From Prevotella sp. (GTDB lineage: Bacteria > Bacteroidota > Bacteroidia > Bacteroidales > Bacteroidaceae), in contig JAFUUL010000143.1 of NCBI GenBank assembly GCA_017483805.1, forward strand, positions 1 through 51,195: a stretch of DNA of 51,195 nt, read 5' to 3'. A model generated the notes under the pieces. The model saw only the letters and a program-made list of their open reading frames with translations, searched no databases and was not told the DNA's origin. Numbering within the stretch: the first letter of the stretch is position 1; each line of letters opens with the position of its first letter. Position numbers and translations under genes: made by a program. This document shows, in pieces, positions 7,213-14,635 of this stretch.

Positions 7213-8307
7213 CTAAGAGACTTTGCGGAGGCTTCTCGTGTCCTCGACGAGTTGGCCGACGGTATCACCGACGAGGTCATCATCATCCCACCAATGAGCA
7301 CCCGTGCACTCATCCTTGACGAACGTGTAGATGTCGCTGAGCATGGCGTCGCACTCTTTGCTGTCGAAGAAGCAGAAGGCGTGGAACTCGGAGATGCAGG
7401 AGCGGCGAATCTCGTCGAGCGAGACGTCGGGCTGTATGCCGAGATACTGACGCATGGTCTCTATATCCTCGTCATAGTAGCCGCACTCGTAGTAGTAGGT
7501 CTCGTCATCCTCGTACCAGCCTTTGGAATGGCCGAAGCCACCGAATGAGTAGGTGCGGCGTCCGCCCTGGAAAGGGTAGACGGCGGTGCAGGTCTCGATG
7601 ATGTGGCAGACGAAGTTGAGGCAGTTCTCCAACTCTGGGAGAACTGTGACCTCTTGGTCGGAGTGTGCCTTGTAGTAGCCGCACGAGAGGTTGAGGCAGG
7701 AGATGCCCACGCCGCGCTCGGTGAGTTCGCCTACGTCGGTGATGGAGCCGCTGTCGTGCTTGTAGCCGAAGGCATCGGCCCCGATGGCCTGCACGAACTC
7801 CTCGGAGCACACGTCGCCGCAGAACATATCGGTGATGAGGTCGTGGCCGCCGTGCCTGTCCGGCTGGACGATGAAGCGGCAGTCACGGAAGAACGAGAGG
7901 TCGCAGGCCCGTGAGCCGACGCATCCCGTCTCCTCGCCGACGAAGAACGCCACCTTGAGCACATCGTAGCGGCGCAGGCACTCGAGGCAGATGAAGATGC
8001 CGTTCTTATCGTCGGCACCGAGCCCCTGCTGCGCCATGCTGCGGGCGGAGAAGGCGAAGGCCACGCCGTCGTGCTCGAAGACACGGAAGTCCTTGGAGTG
8101 GTAGCGCTGCACCTGGTCCATGTGGGCTGCAAGACAGGGGTAGGTGTCGGAAGTGCCCTTCGTGATGAAGAGGTTGCCGAGACGGTCCTGCTCGATGCTC
8201 GTGGCCCCGCAGGCTGCTGCCTGCTTTTTGAGGAAGCGACGCATACGCTTCTCGCTGCCGCTGGGGGAGTGGATGGCGTAGAGATTGAAAAGAAGTTCTT
8301 TGTTCAT
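7213..8307 (-). CDS. M20/M28-like zinc metallopeptidase (PepT-like)
   Basis: A 364-residue di-zinc exopeptidase-type protein. Metal and catalytic motifs are visible in order: H62-x-D64 in AAHMDQV, D99/D100 in GADDKNG, E125-E126 in FFVGEETGCVGS, D150 in QPDRHGG, and H215 in YYKAHSDQE. This matches the pattern of tripeptidase T and M42/M20 aminopeptidases. No signal peptide is seen, so it should act in the cytoplasm. The real start is MNKELLFNLYAIHSP at 8307; the upstream frame to 8880 is out of register with the coding pattern. The C-terminal 90 residues (Tyr/Asp-rich) look like an addition. It is an uncommon phage cargo and may release amino acids, or cleave a host peptide signal. Confidence 0.85.
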   Translation of the reverse strand: MNKELLFNLYAIHSPSGSEKRMRRFLKKQAAACGATSIEQDRLGNLFITKGTSDTYPCLAAHMDQVQRYHSKDFRVFEHDGVAFAFSARSMAQQGLGADDKNGIFICLECLRRYDVLKVAFFVGEETGCVGSRACDLSFFRDCRFIVQPDRHGGHDLITDMFCGDVCSEEFVQAIGADAFGYKHDSGSITDVGELTERGVGISCLNLSCGYYKAHSDQEVTVLPELENCLNFVCHIIETCTAVYPFQGGRRTYSFGGFGHSKGWYEDDETYYYECGYYDEDIETMRQYLGIQPDVSLDEIRRSCISEFHAFCFFDSKECDAMLSDIYTFVKDECTGAHWWDDDDLVGDTVGQLVEDTRSLRKVS

Positions 8308-8348
8308 ATTCTTAAATGTTTTAGTTGGGTTAATAATTGGAGGGCTGG

Positions 8349-8376
8349 GGTGCTGTGGTACAGCACCATACCGAAC
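8349..8376 (+). repeat. 28-nt hairpin-tail element, copy 4
   Basis: Arms GGTGCTGT/ACAGCACC, loop GGT, tail ATACCGAAC. Near-identical duplicate of the copy at 7184, between the peptidase start and the stop at 8390. Confidence 0.85.
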
Positions 8377-8389
8377 CCTGAGAGACTGG

Positions 8390-8974
8390 TCAGGCAGCAC
8401 GGAGGTCGGCTGCCGAGATGTGGACGGGCTCGCCGTCGTAGCCGATGATGTCGTAGTAGTAGGCATTGCCCACCCATGCGACACTCTCATCGTCGATGAG
8501 AGCCTGAAGAGATTCGACGGAGATGGTCTTGCGGAGATAGGCGTGGGTAAGTTCAGACCACTCGAAGTACTCGGTGACATCGTCGCTGTCCTCGAAATAC
8601 TCTTCATCGTAGTCTGAGTAGGTCCAGTTGTCCGCCTTGTACGTCTGCTCGGCTTCCTCCATACAGGCGTAGCAGCAGTAGTCCTCCTCGGTGAGTTCCG
8701 AGTAACTACTGTAGTGGCGGCCGGGGATGAAATATTCTCCGCAGTTCGGGCACTCATAGATGCCGTAATCGGAAGCGGCGCAAGCGTTGCGTCCTGCATA
8801 GTAGTAATGACTGTCGATTTCGATGCAGTCTTCATCGAAGCAGTACTCTTCGTGATACTGTCCGTTCCTATCTTGGACATAAGCGCTTACGACCTGGTTT
8901 TCATAGAAAAAGTCATCGCGAGTATCTACATAGTAGGCATCGTCATGCTCGATGTACTCATCGTTGTAGTTTGA
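8390..8974 (-). pseudogene. C-terminal part of the 8975-10204 protein, beyond an in-frame TGA
   Basis: The frame is the same as that of 8975-10204 and stays open for 194 residues after the single TGA at 8975-8977. It reads SNYNDEYIEHDDAYYVD and so on, with coding-like Asp/Glu/Tyr-rich composition and a probable zinc motif (YECPNCGEYF, then YCCYACM). The only ATG (8662) is inside that motif and would give a 90-residue fragment, so independent translation looks unlikely. The segment is either expressed by TGA readthrough/recoding or is the dead tail of a gene broken by a nonsense mutation. A sequencing error is also possible. Confidence 0.6.
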
Positions 8975-10204
8975 TCAGCAGTCATTCTCATGAATGTCTA
9001 TGCTGACCGCGAAGTCAGTTGTGGACAGGTCGGTGTCGCCTTCGCCGTAATTGGTGGCGACCTGCGTCTCGTAGTCGAACCACTTGAACGAGTCCTGATA
9101 GGAGATGGTGTCGCCGTCTTCGAGGTGGCAGGGGATGGAGAAACGCATTTTCTCCAGGCTGTTGCCCTGGCAGTCGACGAACTTTCGCGCGTCGCCGCAG
9201 GATGCACCCACCGTCTTGTAGCCATCGATATGGCCGTCGCGGATGAGGGCGGCGATGAGTTGCCGCTGGAGCGCGGGCTCTTGGAACATGGAGTACTGAC
9301 GCTCGGCCAGCCGCCATTTCCCGCCGTCCTGGTCGGTGACATTGGTGAAGACGATGCAGCGGGCGACAATCATGCCGTCGGCAAGCGTGAGATACGCTGC
9401 CTTGGCATCGACCGCGTCGCGGTAGAACGTCCACTGTTCGTCGCCGACCATGCAGGAGCCGAAGGAATTGGAGTCCTCGTCATAGCCTGCGCAGCATCTG
9501 CTGTCGTAGATGTCGCTGAAGTTGTCATCGACATGGAGGACGCAGTTTGTGTCTTGCAGGTTCTGACGGGCGTACTCAATCCAGTCGGCCACCCACTCCT
9601 CGGAGAGCCAACGCTGGATCTGCTCGGGCAGTGAGGCCGTCAGACGATTGCAGGCGAGGATGTGGTTGAACATCTTGCCCGCTTTCATCTTGAAGGTTCT
9701 GTCCTTTTCTACATTTCTGTATCGGATGGCATTTATTGTGCCGTCCTCGCACAGACCATTGAAATCGTCTGTGCAGAACTGGTCCGAATAGTAGGACCTT
9801 CCTTTGAGAAAAAGAGCGTAGCGCTCAGGGCGGTCGAACAGGTCGAAGTCGCCCAGCAGTTTCAGCAGGTGCGTCTTCAGCGTAGGCAGGCTTGTATTGT
9901 AGAGCAGGTCGTGCCTGTGATCGTCCTCGTACTTGTACTTCGCATCACGATAGTGGGTGCGAGTAAGGCGGTACTTTCTCCAGTTCTTGTCAGAATCGGC
10001 TTTGTCGATTTTTACAGTATATTTCGATTGCAAGTTGTGACAGACCTCGTAACTTATCGCACGTATGTGCGTGCGCAGGGCCTGGCGGTCCTTGTAGAGG
10101 GCCAGCAGGATTTTGTTCTTGCGTGACTTTACGCCGTTGCCGTGTTCGACAATTCCGAAAAGTTCCTTGAACTCTTCGTAGTTTGCAAAATTGTAATACA
10201 ACAT
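8975..10204 (-). CDS. Large hypothetical protein, ends at an in-frame TGA
   Basis: A 409-residue protein starting MLYYNFANYEEFKELFG and ending SIDIHENDC. The N-terminal third is basic and helical (KIDKADSDKNWRKYR). The middle carries Cys-rich segments around SNSFGSCMVGDEQW and LADGMIVARCIVF, resembling uncharacterised proteins of large gut phages that usually continue into an acidic, Tyr-rich, Cys-containing tail. That tail exists here directly after the stop (8390-8974), so the ancestral product was probably about 604 residues. The start uses the operon's GAATATG context. Confidence 0.7.
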   Translation of the reverse strand: MLYYNFANYEEFKELFGIVEHGNGVKSRKNKILLALYKDRQALRTHIRAISYEVCHNLQSKYTVKIDKADSDKNWRKYRLTRTHYRDAKYKYEDDHRHDLLYNTSLPTLKTHLLKLLGDFDLFDRPERYALFLKGRSYYSDQFCTDDFNGLCEDGTINAIRYRNVEKDRTFKMKAGKMFNHILACNRLTASLPEQIQRWLSEEWVADWIEYARQNLQDTNCVLHVDDNFSDIYDSRCCAGYDEDSNSFGSCMVGDEQWTFYRDAVDAKAAYLTLADGMIVARCIVFTNVTDQDGGKWRLAERQYSMFQEPALQRQLIAALIRDGHIDGYKTVGASCGDARKFVDCQGNSLEKMRFSIPCHLEDGDTISYQDSFKWFDYETQVATNYGEGDTDLSTTDFAVSIDIHENDC

Positions 10205-10283
10205 ATTCTTTAAGTTTTAGTGGTTAAACAATAGGCAGCACAGGCGGGAAATGAACGAAAAAGCCCACCCGTGCCAGAAAAGA

Positions 10284-10481
10284 CTACCGCGAGAACTCGT
10301 AGTTCTGCACGTTCAGTTTCATGCGGCGGGCGTAATTCTGCGCCCAGCCGCGATAGGAGTAGAGGCCGCTCACGCGATGGTAGACGGGTGAGCCGTTGTC
10401 GTAGTGGCCGACAACCCTGGCCACGCACCAGCCGCCGACTGCGCGGATGATGCGGTAGATGCCTTGTCCGTAGTGTGTCAT
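10284..10481 (-). CDS. Small basic hypothetical protein
   Basis: A 65-residue basic, aromatic-rich protein starting MTHYGQGIYRIIRAVGGW and ending MKLNVQNYEFSR. It looks like a small beta domain (YHRVSGLYSYRGWAQNYARR). The start at 10481 was chosen because the longer frame reads through a GCGGCC/GGCCGC hairpin. It is part of the leftward operon. No family is recognised. Confidence 0.55.
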   Translation of the reverse strand: MTHYGQGIYRIIRAVGGWCVARVVGHYDNGSPVYHRVSGLYSYRGWAQNYARRMKLNVQNYEFSR

Positions 10482-10528
10482 AATCAGAGGTTTTGGTTTG
10501 TGGTGCGGCCAGATGGCCGCCAGAGACT

Positions 10529-10759
10529 TTAACAGAGCGTGAGGTATTCGCGGTGGGTGTCCTCGTAGATGAAGCGGAGCGACCTGCACTTGTTCAGTAC
10601 CAGGACTGTGTCGTTCACTGCGACGATGACGGCATCGTTGAAGATGCTGCGCTGCATCTGTCGGTAGAGGTAGCATATTTTGGCTACTACGTCCTTTGTC
10701 ATTCTCACAATCTTGTGTGCTCCGTTGTGGAGCGTCACGATACATTTGTAATTCATCAT
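10529..10759 (-). CDS. Small hypothetical protein
   Basis: A 76-residue protein starting MMNYKCIVTLHNGAHKIV and ending EDTHREYLTLC. It appears to be a small beta-rich domain with a central helix (MTKDVVAKICYLYRQMQR). Two adjacent ATGs (10759 and 10756) are possible starts. A CTAACCC-type leader (mRNA sense) with an A-rich stretch precedes it, and the stop is followed by the GTCTCT motif plus a hairpin. Confidence 0.55.
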   Translation of the reverse strand: MMNYKCIVTLHNGAHKIVRMTKDVVAKICYLYRQMQRSIFNDAVIVAVNDTVLVLNKCRSLRFIYEDTHREYLTLC

Positions 10760-10818
10760 AATTCGTTCATTTTTTTAGGGTTAGACAATAGTGCCCGCCA
10801 TGCAAGGCGGACGGGAGG

Positions 10819-11022
10819 CTACATGGCATTCTCAATTTTCAAGATTTCGTGGTAGTAGCGGCGGATGAACCGCTTGCCTGCGGGCGTGGGGGCTGCGAAG
10901 AACGCGAGCCACACGAGATACAGGATGCCGACAATTGTTAATTCAAGGTTTCCGTTCACGAAGATGAGCAGGCAGGGCAGCAATACTGCCAGGGCCTGCA
11001 GGTGCAGGATTATTCGTTTCAT
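10819..11022 (-). CDS. 67-residue membrane protein
   Basis: Starts MKRIILHLQALAVLLPC. Two hydrophobic segments (about residues 4-22 and 28-45, the second IVGILYLVWLAFFAAP) predict two transmembrane helices, followed by a basic tail GKRFIRRYYHEIL. It could be a small inner-membrane protein of the early region, for example one excluding other phages. No family is recognised. Confidence 0.6.
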   Translation of the reverse strand: MKRIILHLQALAVLLPCLLIFVNGNLELTIVGILYLVWLAFFAAPTPAGKRFIRRYYHEILKIENAM

Positions 11023-11069
11023 ATTTCAAGATTTGTTGGTTTGTGTGGGAGCATCATGCTCCCCTGAGA

Positions 11070-11291
11070 CTACAGGGCCCCGTGGTGCAGGTCGGCATTT
11101 AGGTCGCTGCCGGTGTAGGCCGTGTTTGTTAAAAACGACATTTCGTGCATCCTTTCGTGGTTTTTTAACCACCACGATTGACGCACGCGGTCACGGATGA
11201 CCATCTCGTCTGTGGTGCGGTAGAACTTGTGGTAGATGCACTTGAACGGGTGCAGGATGATGCCTGCAAGAAGTCTTAATTCCTTTTTCAT
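11070..11291 (-). CDS. Small hypothetical protein
   Basis: A 73-residue protein starting MKKELRLLAGIILHPFK. The first 20 residues are moderately hydrophobic and could associate with the membrane; the remainder is basic and His-rich (KNHERMHEMSFL). The start at 11291 is favoured over longer frames. A TCGTACT repeat (11294-11300) lies directly upstream of the start. No family is recognised. Confidence 0.5.
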   Translation of the reverse strand: MKKELRLLAGIILHPFKCIYHKFYRTTDEMVIRDRVRQSWWLKNHERMHEMSFLTNTAYTGSDLNADLHHGAL

Positions 11292-11435
11292 AATCGTACT
11301 TTGTTTTGGTTCAACTTTTTCTGTGCGGCTGACGGATAGCGATTCCATCTGCCGCCGAGGGGCTGGTTCATCGTACTTGATTTCCAGATTTCCCGCACGT
11401 TCGGGCAGGAAATGACTTCATCTGTCAGGATGGGG

Positions 11436-11531
11436 CTATTTTTCAAACAACACCAGCATCTGTGCGAGCAGTTCGTCGCACATCAGGGCGGCGTCAAGAG
11501 CACCTACCGTGTAATCTTCTATTTCTTTCAT
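11436..11531 (-). CDS. 31-residue peptide, start uncertain
   Basis: Reads MKEIEDYTVGALDAALMC and ends LAQMLVLFEK, an amphipathic helix-like acidic peptide. A TTAACC-type leader and a hairpin (11562-11590) precede it as for other genes of the operon. In-frame ATGs further upstream (for example at 11624) would extend it through that hairpin and are less likely. Short and unsupported by homology, so tentative. Confidence 0.4.
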   Translation of the reverse strand: MKEIEDYTVGALDAALMCDELLAQMLVLFEK

Positions 11532-12253
11532 CTTCTCACTTGAATTGGTTAAACATTGAAGGAGCGGGCAGGTTTCCCGTACTCGCTCCCGTAGTCTCTC
11601 CGACTTCGTTTTTCGTACTTTCATTCTCTCTTGGGACTCCCGATTGCTCGGACATCTTTGCCCCATCCGTCGGATATTGGCATATTTGGTCATATGCCGG
11701 GCCGTTCTTTATTCTGTGGGTCTTTCACCCGTTAATGTCTTTCGGCGTGGCCGATGGCGAATCGTTTGCTCATCGCTCAGCCCGATGGCCTGCTAAAGTG
11801 ATTAAATGGGCCATCGTACTTTTGGCGGGAACCACCACGATACATCCTCCGATATATCGTACTGCATACGCAGTCGCTCTCCGCAAGTAACCAGCGGTTA
11901 TTATCGTACTCTCATCACGAGATGAGATAATCGTTAAAAAGAATATGATTTGTATCTCTCCCCAGGGGCGTAGCCATGTCGCGCACCATTGCAGATAACT
12001 GCCGCGGGAGTCCGTTGTTCGGTCAGACAGCGGCTCTCCCGTTCGGCTTGCTCGTTCGGTCGTTCGGTACGACTGAAATGCCGTTCGGCTCCGCATTTTC
12101 CCGCCGGTCGTTTCCTACCCGTCAGCCGTTCGGCTGGTGGTGGGGTTGGGCGTGTCGGCAGGCCCTTGCCTGTGCTGTGTGTTCGTCAGGGCTTGCAACC
12201 TGCATCCCGAAGGATGGCCACATTACACGGGAAGTCTCCCGTGTGCTCTGTGT
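11532..12253. other. Non-coding or undeciphered stretch with TCGTACT and GTTCGG repeats
   Basis: No convincing gene: open frames on both strands have poor composition and no plausible start signals. TCGTACT occurs at 11613, 11814, 11857 and 11904 (also 11294 and 11371, just to the left). GTTCGG recurs several times between 12018 and 12135. Small hairpins occur at CAGCC/GGCTG near 12112-12125 and at GGCAGGC/GCCTGTGC near 12160. It probably holds regulatory sites or short RNAs of the leftward operon. Confidence 0.4.
12225..12244 (-). promoter_or_regulatory. Perfect hairpin after the gene at 12254
   Basis: ACACGGGA and TCCCGTGT with the 4-nt loop AGTC, just beyond the stop codon. Without a T-run it is more like the other intergenic hairpins of this operon than a terminator. 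Confidence 0.5.
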
Positions 12254-12505
12254 TCAATAGTCATCGGGGTTGACGGAGCATACTCCCAGCGGGTCGCTCA
12301 TCATTCGGCAAACCTTGTCGAACTCGTCCAGGCCTCTGACATCATCTATGATTTTCTGTATCTCATCATTCGTGACATCGTCCATCTCGACGAATCTCCA
12401 GTGTGCCCGTACATCCATCACTGACGGATATCTCTCTCCCTCAACAGACATCTGGCATACGATGTCGTTCGCCACCCAAAGGTGCACATTGTGCAAATCG
12501 TTCAT
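12254..12505 (-). CDS. Acidic hypothetical protein
   Basis: An 83-residue protein starting MNDLHNVHLWVANDIVCQ and ending GVCSVNPDDY. It contains the acidic helical segment EMDDVTNDEIQKIIDDVRG. The start at 12505 is favoured over 12577, whose extra N-terminus is low-complexity and lies over a TTCGTTCG-type repeat. No family is recognised. It may be the first or second gene of the leftward accessory operon. Confidence 0.55.
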   Translation of the reverse strand: MNDLHNVHLWVANDIVCQMSVEGERYPSVMDVRAHWRFVEMDDVTNDEIQKIIDDVRGLDEFDKVCRMMSDPLGVCSVNPDDY

Positions 12506-12633
12506 TTCGTTCGTTCGTTTTGTTCGTTCGGCCAAATTGCTCGGCTGGCCGTTTCGCCGTCTGCTCTGTATTTCCACGGGCTGGCAACCGTCAGCCTTGC
12601 GGGCTGGCTACATTAGGCGGTTTCGTTTCGGGG

Positions 12634-12666
12634 AATAAAAAAGTGGGGAGCACTTTTTGTGCTCCC
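12634..12666 (-). terminator. Rho-independent terminator
   Basis: On the minus strand, perfect stem GGGAGCAC/GTGCTCCC with a 5-nt A loop, followed by CACTTTTTTATT. It ends the transcript of the gene at 12693-13142, so the genes further left need another promoter or readthrough. Confidence 0.85.
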
Positions 12667-12692
12667 TGCTCTTTTCAGTGTGTGTGTGCTCG

Positions 12693-13142
12693 TTACTTGC
12701 TTTTCGCAAGCGCAAGCAATTGTTCAACTGACAGCCCGAGGACTGAGGCCGCAGCCTCTAGTTTCTTGTTGTCTCGCTGCTCTTGATTTGCTTTCGAATC
12801 CATATACCTGACATAACTCGAATAACTTGTCAGCAGCGCCAAAGCCGTTCCGACTTCCTGGCTTTTCTTATACCATTGCACGCTCCCGAATTTGCGTGCT
12901 TTCGAAAAGCGTGGATTTTCGCTTTTCGCGTCAGCGGCCAAACTCTCTTCGCTCGGTATGGTGTAGACAATTGTGCCGTCTTTCGTCATCTTCTTAAACT
13001 CCGCTAGTTCCGTTTCGTTGATATCAACGAATTGCGTGAACACATCCCAACTTGTTGAAATGTAGTGCTGGAGCATAGCGTTACGAACTTGTCTCAACTG
13101 AGACTCTTCTCTCTCTTGCTTGTTGTCAATTGCTGTAGTCAT
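12693..13142 (-). CDS. Hypothetical protein, possible regulator
   Basis: A 149-residue, helix-rich, charged protein starting MTTAIDNKQEREESQLRQ and ending LSVEQLLALAKSK. Heptad-like N-terminal residues and a C-terminal helix pair are visible, but no definite helix-turn-helix. It is a separate transcription unit, closed by the terminator at 12634-12666 and preceded by a cluster of TGCCAAA sites. Its place between the control region and the accessory operon is where lysogeny or replication regulators often lie, so a regulatory role is suggested by position only. Its base composition is more AT-rich than that of its neighbours. Confidence 0.65.
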   Translation of the reverse strand: MTTAIDNKQEREESQLRQVRNAMLQHYISTSWDVFTQFVDINETELAEFKKMTKDGTIVYTIPSEESLAADAKSENPRFSKARKFGSVQWYKKSQEVGTALALLTSYSSYVRYMDSKANQEQRDNKKLEAAASVLGLSVEQLLALAKSK

Positions 13143-13232
13143 AATCTTAAAAATTTAAGTGCGCCCGTTGTCGCGGGTGGTGCGCTATGCCCGCCAGCGG
13201 TATCTCCGCCTACCTATATAGTGCAAATGGCG

Positions 13233-13391
13233 TGCCAAAATGTGAAGCGTGCCAAATTGTAAAGTGTTGATAATCAAATAGTTACGATGTATAAATATGC
13301 AAAAAGTATGCAAGTGGCAGCGTGCCAAAAATATAAAAGCGTGCCAAAAATTTTGGCAGTCAGTTTGGCAGTCAGTGCGTCACGTTTGGCA
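13233..13391. promoter_or_regulatory. Cluster of seven TGCCAAA sites (operators or iterons)
   Basis: TGCCAAA at 13233, 13250, 13323 and 13342; the reverse form TTTGGCA at 13352, 13364 and 13385. The four forward copies share the longer context GCGTGCCAAA. A leftward -7 box TATTTTTG (13333 to 13326 on the minus strand) overlaps one site, which would suit repression of 12693-13142. Confidence 0.6.
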
Positions 13392-13401
13392 GAATATTTG
13401 C

Positions 13402-13450
13402 GACAATATGTAAAGCAAAACGCATTATCCGTGACAATGTGTAAACAAAA
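13402..13450 (+). repeat. Direct repeat GACAATRTGTAAA
   Basis: Two copies, starting at 13402 and 13433 (31 nt apart, about three helical turns), each followed by a CAAAA-containing stretch. Confidence 0.5.
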
Positions 13451-13494
13451 AGACTGACTTTAACATTATTGTGTAACTGACAAGGTGGCAGCGT

Positions 13495-13531
13495 GTTAAG
13501 GTTTTTTAAGAGAGTTTGTTAAGGTTTTTTA
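13495..13531 (+). repeat. Direct repeat GTTAAGGTTTTTTA
   Basis: Two exact 14-nt copies at 13495-13508 and 13518-13531, 23 nt apart. Confidence 0.6.
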
Positions 13532-13928
13532 GGGGTTTGGGGGAGGTGGCGCGAGGCGAATTTGGTGCGAAAAATATTTACAAAATGGCGTTGTGCGGGC
13601 GCACAATTGGCTTATTATACGTTATAATATAGTGTATCGTAGGCGTAACTTGCTGAAAACCAGCGAGTTAAGTTAATGTAAAGATATTTCCGAATACCCC
13701 CATACCCCCCTGCCAGACCCAGCCCGAAGGGCGCGTGGTCGCCTCCCGAAAATATTTTTCCCCAAAATTTTTCTCCCATTTTAATCCCCTCAACCAAATT
13801 TTCCTTCCAATTTTTCCTTGAAATTTTTCTCCGTTTTTTTGTTCTGGTATGCGCGATTTATGTTAAAATTTCCAGAGATTTTCATTTTGTAAAGAAAAGC
13901 GAAATTTTTCTGATGCTGAAAAGCGCGT

Positions 13929-14217
13929 TATCATTCACTAAAATGGGCGAAAATCGGTTTGTGTAAAAAATATCATTCACTAAAAAACCTTAATAAACAA
14001 AGGATTTTCGTGAACATAGTGTATGATTTGCGCGATTTTTGGTATCTTTGCAGAGGATTCTGATTACGCACGTATAATAAGGTACGGGAAGCAAAAATTT
14101 TGGGTAAGGTCGGCCTTTGTTGTGCAGATCGCGCGCTTGGCATTGTGAACCCCTTTGTTTATCGGCATTTTTTAGTGTATGATATGAAATTGCGATTGCG
14201 CATTTAGTGTATGTTAT
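13929..14217. promoter_or_regulatory. Five TTTTAGTGWATGATA-type operator repeats
   Basis: Minus-strand copies at 13929-13943 and 13971-13985; plus-strand copies at 14015-14027 (partial), 14170-14184 and 14202-14217. The pairs point towards the promoter at 14043-14050, and the central copy lies where its -33 region should be. They are likely regulator-binding sites. Confidence 0.6.
14043..14050 (+). promoter_or_regulatory. Promoter -7 box of the rightward replication operon
   Basis: TATCTTTG fits the Bacteroidetes TAnnTTTG consensus exactly. It lies between repressor-like repeats. No perfect -33 TTTG is present at 19-21 nt, which suggests activator or repressor control. Confidence 0.6.
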
Positions 14218-14367
14218 CGCGCATTTGCGTTTTTCGGGGTTGCTGATTTTGGCCCAAATTTCCGAAGTACGGTTTTGTTCTGCCTGAGACGATGTTGACG
14301 TTCTCTGCTTGACGGTTGTCTGTGCTGGTTGGCTTCTGTTGCTGTATGGATTGTATGTGCGGGAATT

Positions 14368-14604
14368 GTGAAATCGGAATCCGTGAAGTGTCCGAATGGT
14401 TTTATTAGGGTTACTGCGTTGTATGACGGCAAGGAGGCACTGATACGTGCTGCCTGTATTGACTCTGTCAGTGATGATGCCGAAGAGAAGGTGGACTATG
14501 GGGTGAAGCCTGCTTGTCGGCGTATAACCTATAGCGGTAATTGTATTGATGTCGTTGAGAGTCTGGACGAGATTGCCGACATGATATACAGTGCAGAGTT
14601 GTAA
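14368..14604 (+). CDS. FlbD-like small protein, start uncertain
   Basis: A 78-residue product if it starts at GTG 14368; the frame is open back to TTG 14329. The visible pattern is GFIRVTALYDGKEALIRAAC, then an ITYSGNCIDVVESLDEI tail. This resembles the small beta-barrel FlbD-type pattern found in some phage and Bacteroidetes proteins, where a carpet of short strands ends in a 'V.ESLDEI' motif. No catalytic residues are evident. It is first gene of the rightward operon, about 320 nt after the predicted promoter. Confidence 0.5.
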   Translation: MKSESVKCPNGFIRVTALYDGKEALIRAACIDSVSDDAEEKVDYGVKPACRRITYSGNCIDVVESLDEIADMIYSAEL

Positions 14605-14635
14605 TTTGGAACGAAAAATATGGATGATTGGAATC

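Larger units (their letters stand above)
13143..14367. other. Control region / possible replication origin, non-coding
   Basis: No credible gene. It is AT-rich and repeat-dense, with three separate repeat families described in neighbouring entries and a polypyrimidine-rich stretch at about 13690-13850. A 60-residue minus-strand frame at 13615-13797 has no plausible start signal. The region separates the leftward accessory genes from the rightward replication operon. Confidence 0.6.

Noticed and set aside
11770-12096. A 108-residue minus-strand frame
   Set aside because: Ser/Arg/Thr-rich, no leader or hairpin pattern of the operon, overlaps TCGTACT repeats.
13615-13797. A 60-residue minus-strand frame in the control region
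   Set aside because: No start signals, low-complexity composition, within repeat-rich non-coding DNA.
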